DNA from: Ceratobasidium sp. AG-K
Lineage: Eukaryota > Basidiomycota > Agaricomycetes > Cantharellales > Ceratobasidiaceae
DNA: 64,000 nucleotides
Reading direction: 5' to 3'
NCBI GenBank assembly: GCA_037039685.1
Contig: JAWNGF010000005.1
Location: 1,240,001 to 1,304,000, forward strand
Numbering within the stretch: the first letter of the stretch is position 1; the number at the start of each line of letters is the position of its first letter. Shown in pieces: positions 1 through 12,310 of this stretch. The notes below the pieces were generated by a model that was not told the DNA's origin, did no database searches, and worked only from the letters and a program-made list of their open reading frames with translations. The position numbers were made by a program, and so were the translations under genes.

Positions 1-378
1 GATTGAACACTGGAAGTGGAGTTGATGGGTGTTCCCTGTTTTCGGGGGTCATGATGCTTGTCTCTTTGTCGCTTCTTGGTTTCGTTTTGCTGGCTTCTAC
101 TACTATAATCTTGGTGTGGTCTTTGGGCGATTCAGAGCCTATGTGCACACCTATTGAGACTGTATTTTGAATTGTGTTTATTTATTTCTCGGCGTTGATG
201 TGTGAAGAGATTCCAGAGCACCGTGGCAGCTGCCTGGAATTTAGGGACGAACCGACTGCGATTTGTGAACTCAACACGTGGTCATCTACAAAGGGCAGGC
301 GCTTGTCCGGTTGCCACCATCCTAACCTTGCCACCCTGAAGCATTCTTGGTATTAAACACCTCCACAAACACACCAGT
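1..378. other. Upstream region of BTB copy 1
   Basis: No gene is supported here. The stretch 280-378 resembles the leader of BTB copy 2 (about 2500-2598), including the shared words GGCGCTTGTC and TTGCCACC, so it probably holds the promoter and leader. Confidence 0.5.
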
Positions 379-1845
379 ATGAACGAAACGAGTCCTTCCA
401 GCGAGGAAACGCGTGGCTCGACCCCTGACGTTGCTTCCGAGAGGAACAATGCGTACCCACGCAGGCAGGATCCAACATATTATTACCCGGACGGTAGTGT
501 CGTATTTTTGGTGGAAAACATACTCTTTAAGGTATGCAGTTTTCCTCATTTTGGGACAGCAGTCCTGAGCTAACGGGTTTAATGGAAATACCCAAGCTCC
601 AAGCATCGTTAATCCTTCCACTTGATTCGGTTCTACCTGTCTTCAAACATGGCAGCCACCGGTACCCTACAGGCGTCGAGAATCTGCCACAAGACATAAC
701 ACAGAGTAATGATACCAACCCAATCGCACTCGCCAATATTACCGCAAGTCAGTTTCGCAACTATCTTTTTGCACAGCTTGGCCGGTTAGTCCTATGATTC
801 TTCACCCGGTTATGTCATTCCACAGCGACTAATGTACACGGTGCCTGCGCTTAGTCCACATGACCCAGCGTGCTGGGCGTTTTTCACAGATGCCAAATCC
901 AGAGATAAACACAATCGGGATCTGTTAGTGCGCTATCTCGATGTCGCCTCTCTTGCACATCAGTTTGGAATGTCTATGTCTGAAGCATGGGCGATATCGC
1001 AGCTCGAACTCGTTCTTGAGTCAATGTACGAGCTAGCCGAGGAGAGCTGGGACAAGGACACACTACTTCGGCTTAACACTTACGCACGTACGGTCGGAAA
1101 ACCGAAGCTAAGATCCTTGAGTTTGAATTTTATCCAGTATTTCGTTAGTATCTCGACGGTGCCAGACAACCTGTTTCTTGGCCAGACGATGGGGCAAAAT
1201 GAATCCGGGTCGAATCTCGACACATGCGTACAACTTTATCAAGAGCCTAATCTGCCTAACCACGATCTTGCTTTGTTTGGTTGCGTCTTTGCGGCTATCC
1301 TATCCCTCGGTCATCGCTCTACCACCTGGACTTCAAAGCTTAGTCGTAAAGATAGAGGAATCATGTATGCCGCCCAGGTTCAGCTGGTCTCTTTATCAAG
1401 TGAGCTGGGGAGCCTAGAGTGGCTAAGCTCAGGTATCCCACCACTCATAACAGAGAGCTGCTCTACTTGTAGAAGTCGACTTGAAGTAACTTAGAAGCAG
1501 CATTTTAGGGGACGTGGGAATCTTGGATCCTCTATTCCCCTGAAAGATGTGACCACGCTTGCGCAATTGCCACAAAATCGTCGACATTTTATTCGCCTCT
1601 CAAGCCAGCTCATCGAAGAGCTCCAAGGTACACCGCAAGCAGCAAACACTCCTACAGCGCGGAGCCCGACTCGCCACTACCCATTCATTTGGTTAACTTC
1701 CATCAGCGCAGACGGTCAAGCAACCAATCCGGAAGGACATAAAGCGGAGTGTGAGCGCCTGGACGAGCTCCTTGATAATCTAGATCTTTACGTTCAACCG
1801 GTGTACGAGGAACTCGCACGTCGTTACCAAGAATTCGCTTTGTAA
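379..1845 (+). CDS. BTB/POZ-type domain protein, copy 1 (interrupted)
   Basis: Exon 1 begins at the ATG at 379 and carries the BTB start signature YYYPDGSVVFLVENILFK. It ends at 531, followed by a clean intron (532-596, GTATGC...CAAG) that leads in frame into LQASLILPLDS. A second intron near 785-825 is needed but its phase does not resolve cleanly. The main body (832-1494) contains a conserved block (AFFTDAKS, LLVRYLDVA, QFGMSMSEAWA). An in-frame TAG at 1492-1494 cuts the frame, and homologous sequence resumes in the same frame to 1845 (IPLKDVTTLAQLPQ, YVQPVYEELARRYQEF). The tandem copy at 2.6-4.1 kb has no stop at that point. BTB domains mediate dimerisation or ubiquitin-ligase adaptor contacts; the partner here is unknown. 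It is either a pseudogene or a protein truncated at 1494. Confidence 0.6.
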
Positions 1846-2598
1846 GCTTATCTTCAACATGCCACTAGGTAGTAACTGATCATTTTGTGGTATAGATGTT
1901 TGATCTAAGCGTCCGCAGTCGTGATTCGTCCTATGTGATTAAGTGCAGAGTATCATCATCTCATGCGCATACCCCAATAAGGAAATGTCAGCTCATCTCG
2001 TTTGCGGGATAGGATTTTGGGTCGCGTTAGTGCCCAGTCTATCTAGACAATAATCCCAACTCGCTTCTACTCTATATGAGCTTTTTGCTTGCTTCTACTG
2101 TTGCATATACGCGTATGCATTGAATTTCCCACTGTTCTTTGTGGTTTCTTGTCATGTTTGTTCGGTTCGGTCACCGAACCATGGCAGTTGCTGACGAAAT
2201 TTTGTCTCTAACTAATTGTGAGAGACCCCATTTATAATGGACGGAATCACGGAACTAACGGTATGCTGAAATACGATACATAAGTATAGTTGCATATCAA
2301 GGATTACCCCCTTGTACCGTGAGTAGGAAATACATGAGGTGTTGGAGTAAGCATCAGTAAAATCTGGTTAGCTCTCGGTGCTCCGTAACAGATCTGGAGC
2401 CGTTCCGGAGCACTCTGGGGCATTGGGAGCCGATTGGAATTTCACTGACGAGGTGGGCGCTGGTTTTTTTGATAAATTTATTTGGCGACTACAGCTCCAC
2501 GTGGTCGCTGACGCATGTAGGCGCTTGTCGGGCTGCCACCAGCTTCTCTTGCCACCTCGAGTCGATCCTCTGAACAAATATCTACAGAAACTCAGAAG
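1846..2598. other. Intergenic region between the BTB copies
   Basis: No coding gene is supported. It contains the 3' flank of copy 1 and the duplicated leader of copy 2 (2500-2598). Confidence 0.5.
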
Positions 2599-4106
2599 AT
2601 GGATCTAGCGAATGCTCCAAGTGACTACCAACGTGACGTAGCTCCTGACGAGGCTTCAGAGCGGAACAATGTGTACCCGTATAAGCAAGATCCGACGTAC
2701 TATTATCCAGACGGGAGTGTTGTATTCCTAGTCGAGAGCGTACTTTTCAAGGTACTGTGCTATTATAATGCTTATATGCCCCAGTTAAACTAACGGAGAT
2801 ACGGCAACACACGTTCCAAGCTCCAAGCCTCTTTGATTCTTCCCCCCGATTCGATATCGCCTACTTCTGGGTATAGCGGCCAACGCTACCCCCTTGGAGT
2901 AGAGGATCTGCCGCAGAAGCTCACAGATAGTAGCGACACCTATCCTATCGTGCTTCCTAACCTGGCTGCTGATCAGTTTCGGATCTACCTGTTTGCACTA
3001 CTAGGTCGGTCAGTAAATTGCTTGTTTCGATCATAGGTACCGTCTCGCCCTCACTCACACTAGAGGCGCTTGCATATAGACCATACGACTCGGAATGTTG
3101 GGCGCTTTTTACAGACGCAAAGTCACAAGAAGAACACACTCCAGAACTTCTTGTGCGCTATCTGGATATCGCTGATACTTCACGCCAGTTCGGAATGTTC
3201 ACGCTCGAAGCCTGGGCAGACTCACAACTCGAGCTCGTTCTAGGGTCAATGTATTATCTTGCCGAAAGTAGTTGGAGCAAGGAGACGCTGCTCAGGCTCA
3301 ACTCTTGCTCAATTTCTAGTGGGCGCAAGAAGCTCAGATCTTTAACCATTACTTTTATCCAATATTTCATTAGCATTTGGACGGTACCGGATGATCGAGC
3401 AAGCGGGTAAGACCATGCTGCGTCAAATCTCGATACATGCGTGAAGTTATTCCAGGATCATAGCCTTGTCGAAGTCGATCCTGCATTGTTCGGGTGTGCT
3501 TTTGCGTCCATCTTATCACTTGGTCATCGCTCTGCCATATGGAACTCAACCATTACCAGGAACGAAAAGGCGGTGCTGTATACAGCTCAAGTTCAACTTA
3601 CTTCGTTGTCCCACGAGCTGAAAAATGTTGCGTGGCTGCAACTCGCGTCACCTCATCCACTTATCGACAAAGTATGCGATCACTGTAATGACTTAATTCT
3701 AGATTCCTGGGTTATGAGCTTTGGTAGATGTGGGGACCTGCAATCTCCGATACCTTTAGAGGATGTGGCTGCACTTGCTCGGCTACCACAATATTGTCGA
3801 CTGTTTGAGTTATATTGGGGCTCGCATATCGTTGGGCCACTGGGAGCAGCCCAGCCGTTGAGACATTTAATAGGGGGGGACTCGCATTCGAATACACTAT
3901 ATCGATTGCCCTCAGACGTGTCCGTTCGTTTGCCACCCAGCTACCGGGCAAGATGCGCGTGGTCGCAATGGCCCATGGTTTACGTGGATTTTTACATCCA
4001 ACAGGTGTACCAAGAGCTTTCAGAGCGTTACAAAGGCTTTGTTATGTACGTTGTGTTGATTTGGCGAATTTGTTCATCAGAGATAACTCACGTTCATGCT
4101 ACGTAG
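2599..4106 (+). CDS. BTB/POZ-type domain protein, copy 2 (interrupted)
   Basis: Tandem paralogue of the gene at 379, in the same orientation and about 0.75 kb downstream. Exon 1 starts at ATG 2599 and ends LVESVLFK; the next exon (LQASLILPPDS) follows an intron that starts GTACTG. The body matches copy 1 (ALFTDAKS, LLVRYLDIAD, SQLELVLGSMY), and the C-terminal half (3441-4106) matches copy 1 beyond copy 1's stop. This copy has its own in-frame TAA at 3408-3410, after TVPDDRASG, in a stretch about 12 nt shorter than in copy 1. Reading resumes in the same frame (SNLDTCVKLFQ). The DNA just upstream (GGCGCTTGTC, GCTGCCACC) resembles the leader of copy 1, so the promoter was duplicated too. It may be a pseudogene, or carry an intron I cannot place. 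A splice from GTACGT near 4047 could replace the written C-terminus. Confidence 0.55.
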
Positions 4107-4998
4107 GGTATCTTAAATTATCCACCACACGTGTACCCCGGGCATCGGTCAGCACTACCGTCCACTCCTGGCCGCATGGTTCTGTCCGTACCTGCGTATG
4201 CTGTTTGCGATACGGGATTGAGTGAAAAATAAGGAGTATTGTTGTGTCTACCCTGGCGTTTCTCCTAGCATGTATGCTTGTCGAACATGCATGCGTTGAT
4301 CATATATGGCACTTGGTGCCGCTGCTTGTAGTCACGTTCAACGGTCGACTTGATTCCTGTGAAGAAACCAGGAAACGATGACATGGAGTCAGAAATCTGG
4401 CTTTACAATATTTTTGAGAACGATGTACGTATCTTAGCCAGCCAGGCCCTGGGAAGTCTTCTGGGTGCTGCTGGTACCCGCGCTCGAATCACGCGTGGGG
4501 CGCACAATCAACACATATTCAGGTCGCCGGTTCGTAAACACCCACTGAGGGAAGTGCTCATGGGTGACACTGCTGGGCTGTGTGTATGTTGCACTGGATA
4601 AACTATCACCAGAGTACTGTCCAAAAAATGACGTTATTGGTATCTTGAAGGATATAATGGCATTGTCTTAAAATGCTGGTGCTTGGCTCGGTAGCTCTCG
4701 ATCAGGAACCTGTAAACACGCATATAGCAGAAATTAAATTTATAGTATGAGAATTCCTTCGGATCCTCGGATCCTCGTCTCAAGCGTCGAAGATTGCCGG
4801 GGAAAGTAGTACGAAAAGTTGGACACGATTAAGTGCTCTGCGATCACCATTGGCTATCTCGTGTCCAGAAGGTACGGAGCTAGGTAGTCTCATTGGCAAA
4901 GATAATTGAGGATTATAACCAAATAGCTCGGAATAGCAACGTATACGCGGTACATATTATCACAGTCATTACGCACAGAGAGAGAACAATATTAGGCT
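4107..4998. other. Intergenic, nothing recognised
   Basis: This lies between the convergent ends of BTB copy 2 (+) and C2H2 gene A (-). The short open frames here lack homology to anything else in the window and look incidental. Confidence 0.5.
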
Positions 4999-7900
4999 CT
5001 AACCCCGCCGAGCCCACACGCGATCTTCGCTAGAGTCGGAGCGGGTAAACAGAAAGTCAAGGTACGGGAGGCCGGTTGTACTCGGAGCTGACGGCCCAGG
5101 AACCTGTTGCTGGGCTGGACCTGTTTCTCCAGAGAGGGCGCTCTCCTCAACCCCTGTAGAGGATTGGCATATAACGGAGCTCTGAGGATCCGCATCTCCG
5201 AGGCCACCAGACTCTACCCAGCTCTCCACTGCGTCGGCGCTTTGTGTATAATGTAACTTGGTATGTGAATCATCTGTGTCTTGGTGCTTTTCGCTCCAGT
5301 GGCGCCTCAAGTTTGACCGACTTGTAAACGCTAAAGCGCACCCGGGGTACTCGCAACGGTGTGGCTGCCCTGGGAGAACATAGCGAGATTGAGTGCTTGC
5401 GGTGAAACACCAAGGTGCGAACTTACCCTGCTTATGACGTGAAGTCATATGATCCTTGAGTAAGTACGGGCGACGGAATGACCGACCACACAAAGAGCAA
5501 GTGTGTCCACCCCGAGATATTTTCGAACCAGGCTTCGATTTGGGAGAGACGCCAGGCACCGGAGCGGGGTGAGCTGAACTTGCCGGAACCGCGAATGCCA
5601 CGTCTGTGACACACGCCGAAAAGACATCGCCCGAGGTCGAATAATTATCCTCGTAGGGGTGTTGCCAATCCGGTTGTATCCATTCTGTGGTATGTGCTGA
5701 ACCGGTGGGAGTCGAATTCGAGTCAGGACCAAAACCAGGCACTCGAAGTTCTGGTTGAACGATGCGACTGATGTTAGGGATTTGAAAGCAGTCATTGGCA
5801 TGGTGCAGGTTCGTAGACTGGCTCGATACATTTACCGATTGCGCGAAGCTATCGGTCACGTCGTGCGACAGGTTTGACAACTGTTCAGATTGAAAGGCGT
5901 TGACCTGTTGGCTCGGAGGACTCGACGGAGCCGGTGCAGCGCGGTACAAGCCTCCCCAGGCTATGGAATTAAGTATTCGCGGAATGAAAATAAGAATGTT
6001 TTGGGAAAGCGACTTACTGTTTGTGTACCCACTTGGAGGAGTCATGGCCCACGTTTGAGTAGGTACAGAAGCAGATGAACCCTCGTGATCGTGTTCCTTG
6101 ACGTGGGACCACTCGTGAGGCCCATACGCATTCAGCGGAATCGGAGTTGCTGGGGTAAAATCGCGTTGCTGAGGGACTGGGGCGCCAGTGTGATCGTAGG
6201 AGAGAGTCGAAGGTAAATCGACTGTCCCCTCGCTAAATAGCCCCTCAGTCTCATATAGCTTGACTTCGCCATGCAGCCCGAGGTAGGGTGGTTCGAGGAT
6301 TGATTTAGAGTCTGACCCCATGCCACCCTCGTCCCTTATGCCCGGGTAAGTCCCGCCAGGTGCCTGTCCAGAGTCGGGTGCGTGACTGAACCTAGAAAAC
6401 CCTGCAGATGTGTTGGGATTCCAAGCAAGCGTGGAAAAGTAAAATACCCCTAGTATGAGTGCGCCCGGAAGGTCCCCTAAACGCCAGCTCATAGAAAGGC
6501 AACGAGCCACGGACCATACACGCGGGAGGCCTGTAGGCGCCGGGACAAATCTCTCGAGTAGTCGTGCAATCGTTGAGCGTCGTACCGTTGTTGAGGCAGT
6601 GCCCACGAATCCTCTGGTAGATATGCAAGGCGTATACCGGCACAGGAAGCTGCAATGGAACGGCGGAACGGCAGGTATAGGGGTATGGGTATGGTTCGTA
6701 GTGAGTTCGGCACGCAAGGACCGGCCTTGGTGGGTCATATATAAGTTATTGATCATCAAGCGAGGGGAGGGGTCATTGAGAGTAGCGTAGCGATTGCGAA
6801 GGACAACCAATCTAGGTCTGATGGTGTTGCATTTAGTAACTCTAATTTTTATTGAAAACTACTTAACAGGTAGGCCGTGCACTTACATTTCTCTATCGAA
6901 CATCACAACAACTACCACACGTGTCCCCAAGTTTCCGGGTCTCCGTCTGACCGCCCACGTCGCGTTGCCCGAGGATATCGATGTCGCGCCCTCTCGAAGT
7001 TTGGCAGAGGCAACAGTGATAAAAAATAACAGTCCTACGAGATAGTCGAGCTGAGTGTTGTAATGATTCTTAGCATCTGCAGACCAAGAATGAGCGCGAA
7101 TATCACAAACAATCTTATCCCTTTGGAAACATACCCATTGCTAAACATAGAGGTACCTTGACCATGCGTAGTCGCGAACGAGGTTCTGACGGTTGGTCCA
7201 CGTCCCGCGTCTCTGTGTCTGGAAAAATATCGAACCCCGCACCGGGGAAGGGGTGAGCTCCAGTGACCCAGGCGGGACCTGCGACAAGCGAGCCCAAAGA
7301 CGTGATCCACTCTTCAGGTCTTAAATTAGTTGGTGGATACGAGAGTGCGTGGGACTGTCCGAATGTTGTGGTGTCTGAACGCATGTCGTCAGCGCGGTAC
7401 AAACTCTTGATACCAGAACCTGCTAACCGTGTGATGCATCCGGGCGACGCGAGAGCGATTGAGGCTCTGAACCGAAAAGCGCGTGTCTAGTTTCGAGGGG
7501 CAAATCACGATACGTGATCGCACCTATTGCAATTTATCAGGCTCCAGTATTCGTAAAGCAGGCCGGAGCGTACTCACCGCCTGGCTCCGCGGCCAATCCA
7601 GGACTTGGGCTATCGACAGTTAGTGGTCTTAGGTCCGTTCATTAGTCAGGGAGTTCAAAACGATTTATTTGGCCGCGTACTTACAGGTTAGAATGAACAA
7701 CCGGGTCATCTTCAGCTAGTTTGTCGACCTTTCTTACGACACTCGGGACATTAGGCTTACATGTCTTCTCGTTTGTACACGCCTAACACGTTTGCGAATC
7801 AGAATGAAGAAGGAAGTCAATGAGGTCACGCTACCTTGGGCTTTATTTTTCGAAAAACTCTCGGCAGTCTGGCTTTGCGGCACCGTTTATCGGCCGAGAC

Positions 7901-8011
7901 CCAACTATGACCCGCGTCCCGCCTTTTGGCTACATTGTGTGCAAGGCGACTCAGCCCGGTTCCGCATGGCTTCGCGAGCTGGGGGAGGATGGTGGTGGAG
8001 ATGTTGATCAA
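4999..8011 (-). CDS. C2H2 zinc-finger protein A (array unit A)
   Basis: Two C2H2 fingers lie near the C-terminus: CSLCGRSFRRPYLLKDH...H (C-X2-C-X12-H-X4-H) and CEYPGCALAFTSRSNLRRH...H (C-X4-C-X12-H-X4-H). An intron at 5370-5426 separates them. Another intron lies at 5961-6017. Both are 57 nt, in frame and free of stops, so retention would keep the reading frame. The protein ends in the basic tail VWARRG. The central part is long and rich in S, P, G and N, so probably disordered; it carries the family block AWNPNTSAGFSRF...YPG. Upstream exons follow the same plan as C and D: intron AT|GTAAGTGCAC near 6894, intron GTATGTTTCC...CTGCAG near 7085, and a first conserved exon ending at 7835 with donor AAG|GTAGCG. 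The start codon is not resolved, so the 5' limit is approximate. Likely a nuclear DNA-binding regulator with unknown targets. Confidence 0.65.
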
Positions 8012-10170
8012 AGGGTTCTGGATCAAGGAAGCGTGTTCTGTCGTGTTCACGTGCCGTGCCGCCTGGCCATATTTTCCGACGTAGAGAAAACAGAAGTCCA
8101 GGGGAAAGGGGGTAGGGGTCTGGTGCGAAATGAACGGAGTGAAAACGAAAGAAATAAAGCGAGCGTAGAATATGGAATCGGTACTAAGGGTTGGGATGTT
8201 ACAACAATGCCTCCCAAATTCGATGAAGACGGTTGTCATTCAGGCCACGGTGGGAGAGTGCTAGTGGGTGATCACTGGTTGAGGCTATTTGAACTGAGAA
8301 CTCCAACGCTAACCTGGAAAGGGTGGGGGACCTAACAGAGTGGCAGGGATAAAGACGTAAACACAATAAGCACTAGTCACTTTGGATAGACGCTGACAGC
8401 TGTGCATTTTAGCTGTCCCGAGCCCTCGAGAGAGGCAAGGCACCACACTCGACAACAGAACACACATCCATCGGCAATTTGTGACGCGACTAATTACTGA
8501 CACCCTCGGAGTATCGTCATCGAGACCAGGGTAAGTTAGCCCTCGTCATCACACAATTATCCCCAAGCCCGTGTCCTTCAACAAGGCCGGGTGACTGGAT
8601 AACTATTAGCTCAGACAGTGGCCCCATCCAGCAAGTATGCTCGGCCAATTCTAGCTCGGCCATCTGACAGAGCTGACTCTCCCCTACAGAGTGAAAACGG
8701 GGAACATCAAGTAATTACGACCGACGGGGCGAGTATCAGGTGGTGGTTGGTATCGGCGGTAACCTGGATCTCCGAAGTCAGCCACTGAGCTCATATTTTG
8801 ATTGAACGCGGAGCTTCCCAGTCCTATCCCTCATCCGGTTATTATGACAAATCAAACATCTCGCAGAGCCGACAAACGTCAAATAGCTACCAGGAGGGGT
8901 CCCCTCGGGCGCGCAAGTTCACTCTTTCGGCCCTGGTAAGAAACTAGTACACTACGAATAATCATTCCCAGCAAGCTGGAGACCGCACTTCTGAAACGTC
9001 CAACTTACTAGGTCGGACCGGAATTGGTACCGACTCGTAGGCATAGCAAGGTCTGGGACGGAGCACGTTGGGAGCTGTTCCCGTGCGCAAGAATTGCGAG
9101 CTTCTATAAGGTTGCCGTTTCCATTGTGGTTATCGTAAGTCTCGCCCCTTCCCTACTGCAGACAAGCAATTAAGAGGGTGCCGAATCTTCAACGAAAGGA
9201 AGTAAACAACCAACCTTCTCTTGACACGTTGGTCAATGGACGTTCGCTCATACGGTAACTCTGCCACACCCGCGCGGCCTTCTTGCCACTCATACATCCG
9301 GGACTCCGGTGGGGCCTGCCATTCAGAGAACGTGCGATGTATTCGCCATAGGTAGCTCCTCGTGGCCGAGTATGCAAAATTGGATCTTAGCTAGGTGGAT
9401 ATTAAGATAAGACTACATCCTATGCTTCACATGCATTTAATCTTGTGGTACAGCCGTGCGCACTCTTGTATTTGGGTTGGGCCCCAAGGAATGGACGCTG
9501 GTACCGTCGGCGATCGGACCAGTGCCTTCACTCCAATTTCTAGCGCTCATATGTGCTGAAACAGGGAAATAATCGACAGGGGCACTGTGGCGTCTCTTCA
9601 GCTAGCACTGCTTTGTGTTGGGGCGAATTGGCGCCAGTGTGATTACGTGCGATCCATATTTTCGCGCTGGCACCGATCACGAGGCGGCGTAGTTTGCGCA
9701 CCAAATTGGTATAAATGTCTACACAACACCGAGTTATGGTGACGGCTTAAACATCCCTATAGATACTGGGATGAAAGCACGCGAGTGAAGCGAGTTACGG
9801 TGGGATATGTACCTACTTTCCGGAACCTGGGTTCGTGGTGGGAGTTTTGCGCGCTTTGCTCATATCATTTTAATTTTAATTTGCTTAGCGGAGGGGAGTA
9901 TGCGCGCATATATGGGAGTTCCGATAGATCTACAAGGAAGTAAATTTGTACAGTGCTATCCATGTGCATAACGTGTATGTCCGGCGGTAGCTTGCAACTC
10001 TATCTCCCACAATATGCTAATACGTTTTGACGTTTTGTTGAAATCGATTACTTGTTGCCAACGAGGCCGCGGCCACCCAGATGTGGAAGAAATGAGATAA
10101 AGTTTGGGCAAGGAAACCAGACAAAAAATTATAAACAAACGAGTTACAGCAATGATGCTTCACCTAAAGT
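8012..10170. other. Conserved 5' non-coding part of array unit A
   Basis: No gene is supported. Segments align with the same positions upstream of C, D and E: the element AACAGAGTGGCAGGGATA at 8334-8351, the words CAATTTGTGACGC near 8475, and a GAAACAGGGAAATAATCGAC block at 9558-9577. Order and spacing from the gene end agree between units. Overlapping open frames on both strands at 7.8-8.3 kb are partly the first conserved exon of gene A and partly incidental. Confidence 0.5.
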
Positions 10171-12295
10171 TCAATCATCCACGACCATCTGCATTAATCG
10201 TTGCTTCCTCGCCTGACACTTCTTTGTGGCTTGGTGCCGCTTTACATTGGCTCGATATGCGAGAGATTCACCGCACTCTGAACATACATGCCCTGAATTA
10301 TGGCCCACCTATTAGTTAGATCCAAGGGGGAGTGGAGGACTACAGACGCTTTTCTTGAGTGTGGATATGCATATGATCTTTCAGTAGGCATGGTCGAGTA
10401 AATTCTTTCCGACACTCTGGGCAAACATTGGCCCTTGGGGAGGATGCCTCCGTCATAATTGTTTCGGGGTCGTCGGTGGAAACCTGTGGCACGGTTGGGT
10501 GCAGGGGTTCTCGAGAGGAAGGACAAGGTGGTCGATCATGGTTTAACGAACCCTCAAGCAAATCTGCTTCTGTCCCTAGTGGATACTCTGCAGTCGTGGT
10601 TAGCACCGGAGTGGTCACTCGATGATCTACATCTTTATAATTAGAGATATGAATTAGGCGGATAATTGATATGTCGCTTACCAAACTGATTCCTTTCAGA
10701 CGATGGGCCCAATCCCATGGAATCTAAAAAATATATCGGATTGCCAGCGGGAGAGCCAAATGAGTTATTCTTTTTGGGCGGTTCGGGAGGTTCTTGAATG
10801 CCAGAGCCTTGAAGCAAGGGTATAGGGATAAGAAGAGGTGATGAGGGGTATGAGTTGACATATCGACGCTCCAGGGCGGCAGCGGCGCTAGTCAAGCAGC
10901 TGATATCTAAGTCACCCCTGGTGATCGCGTCTTGGAGAAACCGAAGATTATTCTGAAATTTATCTTTACCCCCCATTGCTTGACCCAAAGAATGCTCGGA
11001 GCTCATAGGTGGTGCGTGGTTCTGCCCGCTAAACCCTGTGTTATGACCGAAGTGTACGTGGTCGTCGAATGCGTTTGCATGAAACGGGGGGCCCCCTGCA
11101 CCTGCTGCTTGGGACGCGAGGTTGTATCCGCTTCCATGAGGCAAAGAGTATACAGCGACACCATGAGCACTTTTGAACAAACGCAAGGGTTCATTTACAG
11201 CGTGTTCAGTAGGTGAGTGGCGGCGGATGTTCTTGAGAGGTGGGCGCTCAAAAGGCTGGTCGGTTTGGTGATTTATCGACCAAGGAATCGGAACTAAAAT
11301 CCCGAGTCGGTAACGCCCATCAAAGCGGCAAGCGTGGTTATTGACAAAGCTCTCCCGCCCAACGAAGGACGAGCCGGTATCTGACAATGAATAAAACAAA
11401 ATACAAAGGTCTAATGATAGTACTTACAGTCCTGAAGCTGACGCGGTATAGTACCGAACGAAGGGTAAGAAACCAGGAACTTCAAATGGGATACCAAAAG
11501 CTTTAGGACATCAGTGATCGGCCGTGTTCAATGACACCGGAGTATGCTCACCCAGTTAACGGCACTAGTCAGTATGATACAAGGTGTTAGAGTGCTCTGG
11601 TAGATAATCCCATTTCGGATGTAAGTCTGCAAGGTTGGCGCGTTGACAGTGTTGCTAGCCGGGCATTGAAGCTCATGGAGCTCACTACGACAGAAATCTG
11701 AATCGTTTGGGAAGAGTTTTACATTCCTGGTATGGGATTCATCCTTGATGGTTTCTTGTGCATCTGAATGAATTAGATCATCGTACTGCCGTATGTGTCC
11801 ATGTATGCGGTTAAATCGGGAGACGTACCCTCGGGGTTCGCCTTGGCCATGTCAGAAATGGCACCATCGTGCTGGGTCTCGGCAGACTCACGAATTCCAA
11901 ACAACGAGGCGAAGAGGGGAGACGGGAACTCTTCAGTTTTAATTCGCGGGGTGGGCGGGTAAAGCCCTTCAGAGTCGTGGCCCTGCACCGGAAGTGAGCA
12001 TTTAATAAAGTGATGAACCGCTTTGGGATACACATACCACCGGCTCTTGAACTTCTTTTAGGGTATCTTGCTGGTGCCGGTTGATGGAAAGGTATTTTCT
12101 CTTCATCTCCCAAGCCCTTCGGACGCTCTCATACGGCAGAGCCAACTTTATGTCGGGCGATCCGTTGATGAGCGGAGTGTTGATATCAAGAGAAGGACAA
12201 GGGATTTGGCTTGGGACTAGTGTCATTGAACGAGGATTGGTCTGAGGGATATCATCGTTGAGTGCCCAGTATTTATAGGTGGGATAATCAAGCAC
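10171..12295 (-). CDS. C2H2/C2HC zinc-finger protein B, seven exons
   Basis: Seven exons can be joined with canonical GT-AG introns and matching phases: 12295-12038, 11982-11829, 11763-11552, 11500-11428, 11380-10682, 10632-10348 and 10292-10171, giving about 600 codons. Finger 1 is CPECRKEFTRPCLLKDHMHIH (C-X2-C-X12-H-X3-H). Finger 2 appears only after splicing out 10293-10347 (branch CTAACTAAT) and reads CSECGESLAYRANVKRH followed by C five residues later, so its last ligand is Cys. The protein ends RKQRLMQMVVDD. It shares the CLLKDHM finger core with the rest of the array, but its N-terminal 450 residues are not similar to A, C, D or E. The 5' end stays open: the first exon extends in frame beyond 12295 without an ATG, so an upstream exon is likely. 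Role: probable DNA-binding regulator. Confidence 0.65.
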
Positions 12296-12310
12296 TCTAA
12301 CAACGCCATT

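Noticed and set aside
1470..1520. A 23-nt intron (GTAACT...TTTTAG) to remove the stop in BTB copy 1.
   Set aside because: Too short for a spliceosomal intron; the shortest well-supported introns in this window are about 40 nt or longer.
3405..3460. A 49-nt intron (GTAAGA...TTCCAG) to remove the stop in BTB copy 2.
   Set aside because: Good splice words, but it would join the exons out of frame.
4350..4601. An 83-codon plus-strand frame between BTB copy 2 and gene A.
   Set aside because: No homology within the window, no domain, and no splice pattern tying it to a neighbour.
7820..8335. A 171-codon plus-strand frame over the 5' part of unit A.
   Set aside because: The opposite strand holds the exon conserved in C, D and E; the plus-strand reading is not conserved between units.
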